From GCA-2729515 sp036336695 (lineage in GTDB: Bacteria > Myxococcota_A > UBA9160 > SMWR01): 8,802 nt of DNA. The stretch is taken from the NCBI GenBank assembly GCA_036336695.1, contig JAYZFQ010000021.1:1-8802 (forward strand), written 5' to 3'. The position numbers were made by a program, and so were the translations under genes. Shown one piece after another: positions 1 to 5,955 of the stretch. Position 1 is the first letter of the stretch. Every line of letters begins with the position of its first letter. Under the pieces are notes generated by a model, which was given only the letters and a program-made list of their open reading frames with translations, was not told the origin of the DNA and did no database searches.

Positions 1-207
1 GGCAGGGTGTTTCCGGTCATCGCGCGGATCCAGATTGTCCGTGAACAAAACCACGCCCAGCCCGTGGTTTGCCGCGTATGCGATGATCGAATCTTTCGCA
101 TAGCGCTCCCATTCGGCGAGATGGGCGGCTCCAATAGCGACAACGGCGATCCAGTTGCGTGCAACTCTGTTGCCGATTTGTTCGGGTTCGAGGAGAATCT
201 GCGGCAT
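1..207 (-). CDS. Partial protein of unknown function, possibly glycosyltransferase-like (N-terminal 69 codons)
   Basis: An open minus-strand frame starts with ATG at 207 and runs off the left edge without a stop. The start is well supported: GGAGG lies at 212-216, four bases upstream on the coding strand. The visible protein begins MPQILLEPEQIGNRVARNW and then reads VVAIGAAHLAEWERYAKDS, followed by a stretch ending LGVVLFTDNLDPRDDR. An initial beta strand, then a helix with W-E-x-Y, then a second strand with DNLD is reminiscent of the start of nucleotide-diphospho-sugar (GT-A-like) glycosyltransferases, where phrases like 'A-I-G-x-x-Y-x-x-x-W' occur. That resemblance is from memory and weak, and the catalytic part is outside the window. 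GC content is lower than in the neighbours, which may indicate a different origin. The coding frame is confident; the function is not. Confidence 0.6.
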   Translation of the reverse strand, partial: MPQILLEPEQIGNRVARNWIAVVAIGAAHLAEWERYAKDSIIAYAANHGLGVVLFTDNLDPRDDRKHPA

Positions 208-211
208 TGAA

Positions 212-216
212 CCTCC
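212..216 (-). promoter_or_regulatory. Ribosome binding site of the left-edge gene
   Basis: On the minus strand the sequence reads GGAGG, a near-perfect anti-Shine-Dalgarno match, four bases before the ATG at 207. It fixes the start of the partial gene and rules against the overlapping plus-strand frame at 7-210 being the real gene. Confidence 0.65.
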
Positions 217-243
217 AGGACTTGAACTACCTAGGCGCGGTTC

Positions 244-272
244 ACGCTAGAGAACGAGAGGTTTCGTGGCAA
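244..272 (-). promoter_or_regulatory. Candidate sigma-70-like promoter for the left-edge gene
   Basis: Read on the minus strand there is TTGCCA (267-272, five of six matches to TTGACA), a 17-base spacer, and TAGCGT (244-249, three of six matches to TATAAT). It ends about 36 bases upstream of the ATG at 207. The -35 and spacing are good and the -10 is poor, so this is only a candidate. The surrounding 208-354 gap holds nothing else except the inverted repeat at 316-345. Confidence 0.3.
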
Positions 273-315
273 CTCGTTCGAATTCCATCGGACGAAAACA
301 CTGGTTGTGTCGCGG

Positions 316-345
316 GCGCTGATTACACCATTTGAGAGTCAGCGC
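316..345 (-). terminator. Inverted repeat just downstream of mprF, possible terminator
   Basis: GCGCTGA at 316-322 is matched by its exact reverse complement TCAGCGC at 339-345, giving a 7-bp GC-rich stem with a 16-base loop. It lies 10 to 39 bases past the mprF stop codon, where a transcription terminator would be expected. No run of T follows on the minus strand and the loop is long, so it is not a classical intrinsic terminator. It could instead be an mRNA 3'-end stabilising hairpin or a chance repeat. Confidence 0.3.
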
Positions 346-354
346 GCCGGGCTT

Positions 355-2940
355 TCAGCGCATCAGCACGCCGCGCAGGCCGCCGGAAACGAGCGCAGAC
401 AAATCGGAGAGTACGCGTGGTAGGCGGAGGCCTCCCGGGGACGCTAGGTAGCGGGGTTCCCATTCGGGGTCGAATTTCTCTTTGTAGCGCCGAAGACCCT
501 GGAAGTTGTAGAAGTGCTCCCCGTGTGCGTAGAGGAAGCTGCCCATCCGGTTCCAGAGTGGGCTCAAGCTGTTCTCAGAAAAGCCAGAGAGCGGCGCCAT
601 GCCGAGGTTGAACCAGCGACAGCTCTGCGCCTTTCCGTGAAGGATCAACTGGGTGAATAGATATTCCATGACCGCAGAGGGCGCGTTGCGGGAGTCGTAG
701 CGCATGAGGTCGACTGCGATTTCTTCCTGGTTTTCTCCAATCCAGAGGTTCGCGAAGGCTACCGGGCGACTTTCTTTGCGCACGATGGCTACGGGGAGAC
801 GGGTCAGGTAGTCGCGGTCGAAAGCGCCGAGGGAAAAGCCCTTTTCGCGGGTTCGCTTCGCACTCAACCAGGCGTTCGAGATGCGTTCGAGTTCGTCGAT
901 CAAGGATGGAACGCTGGGAGCCGGTATGACCTCGAAGCTGCATCCCTCTCGTTCGCAGTGGGCGATTGCGTGCCGCATGCTCTTGCGTTTCGAGCCCTCG
1001 AGCGAAAAGTCGGCGAGTCTGACGCGGGCGGTTTCGCCGAGTTTGTGGATCGAGAGTCCAAGGTCGAGATAGGTGGGCAGGTCCTGGGCGCCTACCTCGT
1101 AAAAGATCGGCCACCCACCGTGTCGATCGGACATCTCGCGAAGGCGCCAGGCGAGGGCGCGACGCTGATCCGGGCGCCCGACCGGGTCGCCCATGGCGAT
1201 CCAAGACCGTCCCGAGATGCCGTACATCAGCATGGCGTCTCCTTCGCCGTCGTCGAAGAGGAGACTCTTGTCTCCCAGGAGCGCGAGATAGGCATCGGAG
1301 CGAGGCGCACGGGCGGCGATCCGGGACGCGCGCTGGAGGTCTACCTGGCTCGGAAGTGAAGGCCGCGGGGGCCGCGGTCTCCCGAGCCGCCACCCGAGGT
1401 AGGCCACGAGCGCTACGAAGACCAGCCCACCGGCGCGCAGGGCACGCGATGCGTGGCCGTCCCACGCCCATTGGGTCCAGAGGTCGTGCGCGTAGGTGAC
1501 GTGGCCGTTTGCCCAGACACCGAGCCAGACAGCTCCGGCGAGGCTCACGGCAATCAGGCCCGCCCACTCCCCGGAAAGACTCGCCCCGAAGAGCGAGCTC
1601 CGCCGGTAGAAGTAGCTGCGGCAGGACAACAGCGAGAGAGCCGTGCCAGTGAGTGCTGCGGCGATGAGCAGGTGCGGGCCGTGCAGGAGTGAACTGACGA
1701 TGCCCACGGTGAGTAGTGCCAAGGCCGCGGACCAGGCCGCGTCGATGCGGCGGTGGAGGCCCCGCGCCAGGAACACGAGCCCCAGGCCGGCTGCGACGCT
1801 CAACAGGTGCGAGATCTCCACGATGGGCAAGGCGAGGACCGGGCGCAGGGTCCGGACGTGCGATGTCTCCGTTGGCAGCGCTCCGGCCAGGACGAGCAGC
1901 AGGCCGCCGAGAAGACAGGCGAAGGCGAGTGTGCGCGGGACGACTGCCGGTCCAACGAGGGACGCGAAGTCGCGCAGTCGTTCCAGGGAGGCGCGGCGCT
2001 GCAGGGCTTCGATGGTGCCGAGGCACCCGACAGCCACGAAAATGGGCAGCAGGTAGTAGATGATTCGAAACGCGATGAGCGGTCCGAGCACGGCGCCGGC
2101 CGGGAGGTGGGGGGACAGGAGTGCGATGCAGACGCCCTCGAAGACGCCGAGCCCGGCCGGGACGGTGGAGGCGAGGCCCAGCACCTCCGCCGCCATGAAG
2201 ATCGCGACGAAAGTCGGAAACTCGAGTCCCGGCGTTTCGGGGAGCAATAGCCATAGGACGGACGAGGCAGCCACCCAGTCGGCGCCTGCAGCGATCACCT
2301 GGGCGAGGGTCATGCGGGGCCGCGGGATCGAAATCGATACCCCGTGGATCGCGATGGGTTTCTGGCGCAGGACCGAGAAGGCCAGGTAGCCGATCAGCCC
2401 GGCGAAGAGAGCGAGGCCGATAGGCCGGGTCGACGCGAGAGGGAGGTGCAGGGTATCTGGAATTGCAATGGGCGTGATGGCGAGCAGCGCGCCCCCAAAC
2501 CCGAGCAGGCCCAGCCAGAAGGTCAAGGTCGTGAAGGCCACGACGACACCGACTTCGGTTACCGACAGCCCCCAGAGCGAGTACAGGCGGTAGCGGATGG
2601 CGCTCGAGCCGAAGACGCTGAGCCCCAGGTCCATGCTGAACACGTAGGCGATGAAGGAGGTGAGGGCGACGCGCGGGTAGGGGATCTGCTTGCGCAGGTA
2701 GCGAAGCGCGAGGCCGTCGAAACTCGTGAGAATCGTGTAGGACACCGCGGTAAGGGCGAGCGCCAGGGCAAGCGTCGAGGCCGGGATGGCGCGGAGTCGT
2801 TGCCTTACCTCTGCGACCGTGTGCTCGTGGAGTTGCCGATCCAGGACGTAGAGCGCGACCCCGAAGAGAACCACCCCGAGGGCCGGCCGCACCCACCGCA
2901 GCACGGTGTGCCTGCTTCGCCCGTCTCCCCCGTCTGCCAC
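355..2940 (-). CDS. mprF: MprF-type bifunctional phosphatidylglycerol flippase / aminoacyl-transferase
   Basis: MprF proteins transfer lysine or alanine from aminoacyl-tRNA to phosphatidylglycerol and flip the product to the outer leaflet, making the envelope less anionic and more resistant to cationic peptides. This 861-residue inner-membrane protein has the usual two-part build and length. Residues about 15-315 are a multi-helix flippase domain with family-like S-T-V-P-A-G-L-G-V-F-E (258-268). About 335-520 holds further hydrophobic helices. Residues about 535-840 form the soluble synthase (DUF2156/GNAT-like) domain, with WIAMGDPVG (580-588), DLMRYD (744-749), NLGMAPL (778-784) and K-E-K-F-D-P-x-W-E-P-R-Y (820-831). 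The amino acid donor cannot be read from sequence. The GTG start has no clear Shine-Dalgarno, so the N-terminus is uncertain by some codons (GTG at codon 13 is an alternative). It diverges from the oxygenase operon. Confidence 0.92.
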   Translation of the reverse strand: MADGGDGRSRHTVLRWVRPALGVVLFGVALYVLDRQLHEHTVAEVRQRLRAIPASTLALALALTAVSYTILTSFDGLALRYLRKQIPYPRVALTSFIAYVFSMDLGLSVFGSSAIRYRLYSLWGLSVTEVGVVVAFTTLTFWLGLLGFGGALLAITPIAIPDTLHLPLASTRPIGLALFAGLIGYLAFSVLRQKPIAIHGVSISIPRPRMTLAQVIAAGADWVAASSVLWLLLPETPGLEFPTFVAIFMAAEVLGLASTVPAGLGVFEGVCIALLSPHLPAGAVLGPLIAFRIIYYLLPIFVAVGCLGTIEALQRRASLERLRDFASLVGPAVVPRTLAFACLLGGLLLVLAGALPTETSHVRTLRPVLALPIVEISHLLSVAAGLGLVFLARGLHRRIDAAWSAALALLTVGIVSSLLHGPHLLIAAALTGTALSLLSCRSYFYRRSSLFGASLSGEWAGLIAVSLAGAVWLGVWANGHVTYAHDLWTQWAWDGHASRALRAGGLVFVALVAYLGWRLGRPRPPRPSLPSQVDLQRASRIAARAPRSDAYLALLGDKSLLFDDGEGDAMLMYGISGRSWIAMGDPVGRPDQRRALAWRLREMSDRHGGWPIFYEVGAQDLPTYLDLGLSIHKLGETARVRLADFSLEGSKRKSMRHAIAHCEREGCSFEVIPAPSVPSLIDELERISNAWLSAKRTREKGFSLGAFDRDYLTRLPVAIVRKESRPVAFANLWIGENQEEIAVDLMRYDSRNAPSAVMEYLFTQLILHGKAQSCRWFNLGMAPLSGFSENSLSPLWNRMGSFLYAHGEHFYNFQGLRRYKEKFDPEWEPRYLASPGGLRLPRVLSDLSALVSGGLRGVLMR

Positions 2941-3029
2941 GGCTGACTCGATACCGGAATCCGCCGGGTTTCGCCGCTGGTCTCTCCCGATCGCCCCGGT
3001 AGCAGCGAATGCGCGGGGTAGGGTACTTT

Positions 3030-3046
3030 TCTGATGGACCGTCAGA
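3030..3046. promoter_or_regulatory. 17-bp palindrome before the oxygenase operon, candidate TetR operator
   Basis: The sequence TCTGATGGACCGTCAGA is symmetrical around its central A at 3038. Seven of eight base pairs are Watson-Crick and one (3035/3041) is T/G. It sits three bases before the GGAGG ribosome binding site of the Rieske gene, in the divergent gap with mprF. TetR-family repressors commonly bind palindromes of this size near the promoter of their own operon, and a TetR gene is the third gene here. The protein-site pairing is inference. No convincing -35/-10 pair was found beside it. Confidence 0.5.
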
Positions 3047-3049
3047 TTC

Positions 3050-3054
3050 GGAGG
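3050..3054 (+). promoter_or_regulatory. Ribosome binding site that selects the GTG start at 3060
   Basis: GGAGG at 3050-3054 is followed after five bases by GTG at 3060, in frame with the longer ATG-initiated frame at 3009. The ATG at 3009 has no comparable Shine-Dalgarno, and its extra 17 codons would cover the palindrome at 3030-3046. The GTG is therefore preferred as the true start. Confidence 0.65.
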
Positions 3055-3059
3055 TCCGC

Positions 3060-4022
3060 GTGCCCGAAGCCCGAAAACCGGTGGGACGCTTCCCGTTTCC
3101 CGCCCACCCCAACGGGTGGTTCCGGGTGGCCTATGCCGACGAGGTCTCCGTCGGTGAGGTGAAGTCGCTCGTGTACTTCGGTCGCGATCTCGTGCTCTTC
3201 CGAGACGAAGCCGGCGCGCCGCACGTGCTCGACGCCCACTGCCGTCATCTCGGGGCCCATCTCGGCGTGGGGGGGCGTGTCGAAGGGGAGGGCATCCGCT
3301 GCCCCTTCCACGCGTGGAAATGGGCAGGCGACGGGCGCTGTGTCGACATTCCCTACGCGGAGCGCATCCCGCCGGCGGCGAAGATGCGCAGCTGGCCCGT
3401 CACCGAGAAGAACGGGGTGATCTTCGTCTGGCACCACGGGAAGGGCGAACCGCCGCACTACGAGCTTCCCGACCTGCCCATGGTCGGTGATCCGAACTGG
3501 ACCCCCCTGGAGATCCGGAGATGGACGGTCCACAGCCGGTGGCTCGACATGAACGAAAACGCCGTCGATCGGGTTCACTTCCGTTACGTACACGGAACGA
3601 AATCGGTGCCCGAGGGGACCGTCGAAATCGATGGCCACATCCTGCGCTGCCGCAATCCGGTCAAGCTGGGGACGCCCCGCGGTGTTGTCGAGGGTGCGAT
3701 CGATACGACCGATTACGGTCCGGGGCTCCAGGTGGTCGAACTCAGTGGCATCGTTGAAACGGTCATGGTCAATACCTCCACGCCAATCGACGACGAAACG
3801 ACCGACACGAGTTTCGCCTACACCGTGAACGCTCGCGGCGATCCCGCCAAGGTCCAGGGAGTCGGGGCCGCGATCATTCGCGACCTCGAAAAGCAGTTCG
3901 ACGAGGACCGGCCGATCTGGGAGCACAAGCATTACCACGCGAAGCCGTTGTTGTGCGACGGCGATGGCCCGATCGGCGTGTACCGGAAGTGGATGCGGCA
4001 GTTCTTCGACGAGTCGTGGTGA
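3060..4022 (+). CDS. Rieske [2Fe-2S] non-heme iron oxygenase, KshA-like
   Basis: This is the terminal oxygenase of a Rieske monooxygenase, a cytoplasmic enzyme that uses O2 and electrons from a separate reductase. Numbered from the GTG at 3060 (320 residues), the Rieske cluster ligands are C61-x-H63 and C81-x2-H84. The mononuclear iron site is D170, H173 and H178 in N-E-N-A-V-D-R-V-H-F-R-Y-V-H, with D283 in D-R-P-I-W-E as likely third ligand. The tail K-P-L-L-C-D-G-D-G-P-I (295-305) resembles the 3-ketosteroid 9-alpha-hydroxylase subunit KshA, as does the start G-R-F-P-F-P. It is shorter than KshA (about 380 residues), so a sterol or steroid substrate is likely but unproven; related families act on cholesterol (DAF-36/Neverland) or other ring compounds. 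An acyl-CoA dehydrogenase gene follows after 3 bases. The reductase is not in the window. Confidence 0.9.
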   Translation: MPEARKPVGRFPFPAHPNGWFRVAYADEVSVGEVKSLVYFGRDLVLFRDEAGAPHVLDAHCRHLGAHLGVGGRVEGEGIRCPFHAWKWAGDGRCVDIPYAERIPPAAKMRSWPVTEKNGVIFVWHHGKGEPPHYELPDLPMVGDPNWTPLEIRRWTVHSRWLDMNENAVDRVHFRYVHGTKSVPEGTVEIDGHILRCRNPVKLGTPRGVVEGAIDTTDYGPGLQVVELSGIVETVMVNTSTPIDDETTDTSFAYTVNARGDPAKVQGVGAAIIRDLEKQFDEDRPIWEHKHYHAKPLLCDGDGPIGVYRKWMRQFFDESW

Positions 4023-4025
4023 ACC

Positions 4026-5219
4026 GTGGATTTCACCGAGAGCCCTGAGCTGCGTCAGTTCCGCCTGGAAGCCCGGGAGTGGCTCGCCGCGCATGTGCCG
4101 GCGGAACTCGCCGGGCCCGGTCGTCGCGGACCCGCCGATCCCGTGGATCGGGTGGCGTTCGGTCGTCGCTGGCAGCGCACGCTCCACGAGGGGGGCTGGG
4201 CCGGCCTGTCCTGGCCGGTCGAATACGGGGGCCGGGGTGCCGGCGTGTTCGAGCAGATCGTCTGGAGCGAGGAATACGCGCGCGCCTGGGCGCCCGACCT
4301 GATCATGCTGGCCGTCGGCACGTCGCTCGTCGGTCCCGTGCTGATCTCGAAGGGAAAACCGTGGCAGCGCGAGCGTTTCCTCGAGAAGATTCTCCGGGGA
4401 GAAGAGGTGTGGTGCCAGGGTTTTTCCGAGCCCGCTGCCGGCTCCGATCTCGCGAACGTCCGGACGCGCGGCGAAGTCCAGGGCGATTCGATCGTCGTGA
4501 CCGGTCAGAAGATCTGGACCAGCTTTGCTCAACACGCGGATTGGTGCATCCTGATCGTGCGCACCGACTCGCAGGCGGCGCGGAAACACGACGGGCTTAC
4601 GTTTCTGCTGGTCGACATGAAGACGCCCGGGATCGATGTGCGCCCCCTCAAGGAGATGACGGGGGAGGACTGGTTCAACGAAGTCTTCTTCGACGGGGTG
4701 CGCGTTCCCATCGAAAACGTCGTTGGAGAGATCGACAAGGGCTGGGACGTGATCGTCAACACCCTCTCGCACGAACGCGCGTCCGCTGCGCCGCACGCGA
4801 AGCTGGAGCAGGAACTCGATTTGCTGCGGGAACTGGCGAAGCGTGTTCCCTACGGGAGCGGGGTCGCGGCGGAGGATCGCAACGTGCGGCAGCGATTGGC
4901 GGCCTACGCGGCGGGCTGCCTGGCGCTCCGGATCAACGCCTATCGCAACGCGGAAGTCGCGCGCCGTACTGGCCACCCGGGTCCCCAGGGATCGCTGCTG
5001 AAGCTGGGCTGGAGCGAGCTCGACCAGCAGGTCAAAGACCTGGCCGCAGAGCTTCTTGGCCCCTATGCCTTGCTCCTGGCAGAAGATCCGAAGGCGAGTG
5101 AAAGCGGGCACTGGAGCCACGAACTCCTGTGGTCCCGGGCCGGCACCATTTATGCGGGGACCTCGGAGGTGCAGCGCAACATCATCTCCGAGCGGGTGCT
5201 CCGAATGCCGCGGGACTGA
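4026..5219 (+). CDS. Acyl-CoA dehydrogenase family protein (FadE-like)
   Basis: An FAD-dependent acyl-CoA dehydrogenase, which introduces an alpha-beta double bond into an acyl-CoA thioester in beta-oxidation. Its 397 residues match the usual length. The N-terminal helical domain (1-125) has WAGLSWPVEYGG (58-69). The middle beta domain carries signature 1, G-F-S-E-P-A-A-G-S-D (132-141), and W164-T-S. The C-terminal domain ends I-Y-A-G-T-S-E-V-Q-R (375-384), the signature 2 region. The position of the catalytic Glu in medium-chain enzymes is Ala377 here, while E250 in L-S-H-E-R aligns by eye with the Glu used by isovaleryl- and long-chain-type enzymes. The overall look recalls actinobacterial FadE proteins of steroid side-chain or ring breakdown, some of which work as heteromers, but no partner subunit is next to it. 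GTG start, three bases after the oxygenase stop, so probably co-transcribed. Confidence 0.92.
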   Translation: MDFTESPELRQFRLEAREWLAAHVPAELAGPGRRGPADPVDRVAFGRRWQRTLHEGGWAGLSWPVEYGGRGAGVFEQIVWSEEYARAWAPDLIMLAVGTSLVGPVLISKGKPWQRERFLEKILRGEEVWCQGFSEPAAGSDLANVRTRGEVQGDSIVVTGQKIWTSFAQHADWCILIVRTDSQAARKHDGLTFLLVDMKTPGIDVRPLKEMTGEDWFNEVFFDGVRVPIENVVGEIDKGWDVIVNTLSHERASAAPHAKLEQELDLLRELAKRVPYGSGVAAEDRNVRQRLAAYAAGCLALRINAYRNAEVARRTGHPGPQGSLLKLGWSELDQQVKDLAAELLGPYALLLAEDPKASESGHWSHELLWSRAGTIYAGTSEVQRNIISERVLRMPRD

Positions 5220-5228
5220 GGGTCGTTG

Positions 5229-5885
5229 ATGGTGCCTGCCGGCGAGACGCGCAGTGTCGATCAGCATGGGCGGGTTCTGGGTCCGCGTGCGCTGCAGACA
5301 CGTGACCGGTTGCTCGACGCAACGCGCGAATTGCTCGGCGAGCGAAGCGTCCGAGAGATTTCGGTGGTGGAGATCGCCCGGCGGGCCAGCACCTCACCTG
5401 CCACGTTCTACCAGTACTTCAAGGACGTGAGCGACGCGACGCTCGACCTGGCCGATTTGGCGGCGAACGAGATGCCGAGCGTGCTTGCCCACATCGAGGG
5501 GAACTGGCGGGGACAGCGCGGCTTGGAGACGGCGCGCAGCGTGGTTCGGGGTTTCGTGGATCACTGGGACGCCCACCGCTCGGTTCTGCTGGTGCGGAAT
5601 CTCTTTGCCGACGAGGGAGACCGGCGTTTCATGAAGGTGCGCCGGCGCGCGCTCTCCCCGGTGATCGAGCAACTCGCGTCCAAGATCCGGGAGAACCAGG
5701 AGCGGGGTCGGATTGAAGCGGAACTGCACCCCGCTGCAGCGGCGGCGGCAATGGCGAGCATTCTCGAACGGCTGGCCGCGTATCACCGAGAAATCGAGTA
5801 CTTCGGTGCCGGGCGCGAGGAGTTGATCGAGAGCTGTGCGCGGATTCTCTACCAGACGGTGACGGGACGTTCCGCCCCGTCTTGA
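5229..5885 (+). CDS. TetR-family transcriptional regulator
   Basis: A DNA-binding repressor of the TetR family, 218 residues, the normal size. Residues about 22-70 form the helix-turn-helix domain: T-R-D-R-L-L-D-A-T helix, then V-V-E-I-A-R-R-A-S, and the recognition helix S-P-A-T-F-Y-Q-Y-F-K (56-65), a textbook TetR signature. Residues 75-218 are a helical ligand-binding and dimerisation domain with no motif I can tie to a ligand. ATG at 5229 is chosen over TTG at 5226 because GAGGG lies at 5218-5222, six bases ahead. The gene is third in the operon, nine bases after the acyl-CoA dehydrogenase stop. This suggests autoregulation of the oxygenase-dehydrogenase unit, possibly through the palindrome at 3030-3046 and with an acyl-CoA or substrate-derived inducer. 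That link is inferred, and the protein is not recognisably KstR or KstR2. Confidence 0.9.
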   Translation: MVPAGETRSVDQHGRVLGPRALQTRDRLLDATRELLGERSVREISVVEIARRASTSPATFYQYFKDVSDATLDLADLAANEMPSVLAHIEGNWRGQRGLETARSVVRGFVDHWDAHRSVLLVRNLFADEGDRRFMKVRRRALSPVIEQLASKIRENQERGRIEAELHPAAAAAAMASILERLAAYHREIEYFGAGREELIESCARILYQTVTGRSAPS

Positions 5886-5918
5886 AAAATCCGCTTGCGC
5901 GGTACCGAACCCGAAAAT

Positions 5919-5932
5919 GTGACGCTGGTCAC
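5919..5932. repeat. Short inverted repeat GTGAC-N4-GTCAC upstream of the beta-barrel gene
   Basis: Perfect 5-bp arms (5919-5923 and 5928-5932) flank GCTG in the 70-base gap between the TetR gene and the exported-protein gene. Its size and place fit a regulator binding site, but a 5-bp repeat can occur by chance. Its arms share only TGACG with one strand of the palindrome at 3030-3046, so I do not claim the same regulator. An 8-bp palindrome CGGTACCG lies at 5900-5907 in the same gap. Confidence 0.25.
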
Positions 5933-5955
5933 CGAGGTGCGGACGCCCGGGGACG

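Noticed and set aside
7..210. 67-codon plus-strand frame at the left edge
   Set aside because: It is antisense to the minus-strand frame that starts at 207 with a strong GGAGG site. The plus frame has no ribosome binding site in view.
3011..3029. Possible -10 element (TAGGGT or TACTTT) just before the palindrome
   Set aside because: No acceptable -35 hexamer lies 16-18 bases upstream of either, so I do not call a promoter.
575..3112. 845-codon open frame on the minus strand, overlapping mprF in a different frame
   Set aside because: Its translation is Arg/Pro/Gly-rich low-complexity text typical of a shifted frame in high-GC DNA. The MprF frame has clear domains and motifs over the same bases.
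3042..5267. 741-codon open frame antisense to the oxygenase and dehydrogenase genes
   Set aside because: It is a high-GC shadow: no recognisable domain, rich in Arg/Pro/His, and both sense genes have complete catalytic motifs. A long antisense frame is expected from strong GC bias at third codon positions.
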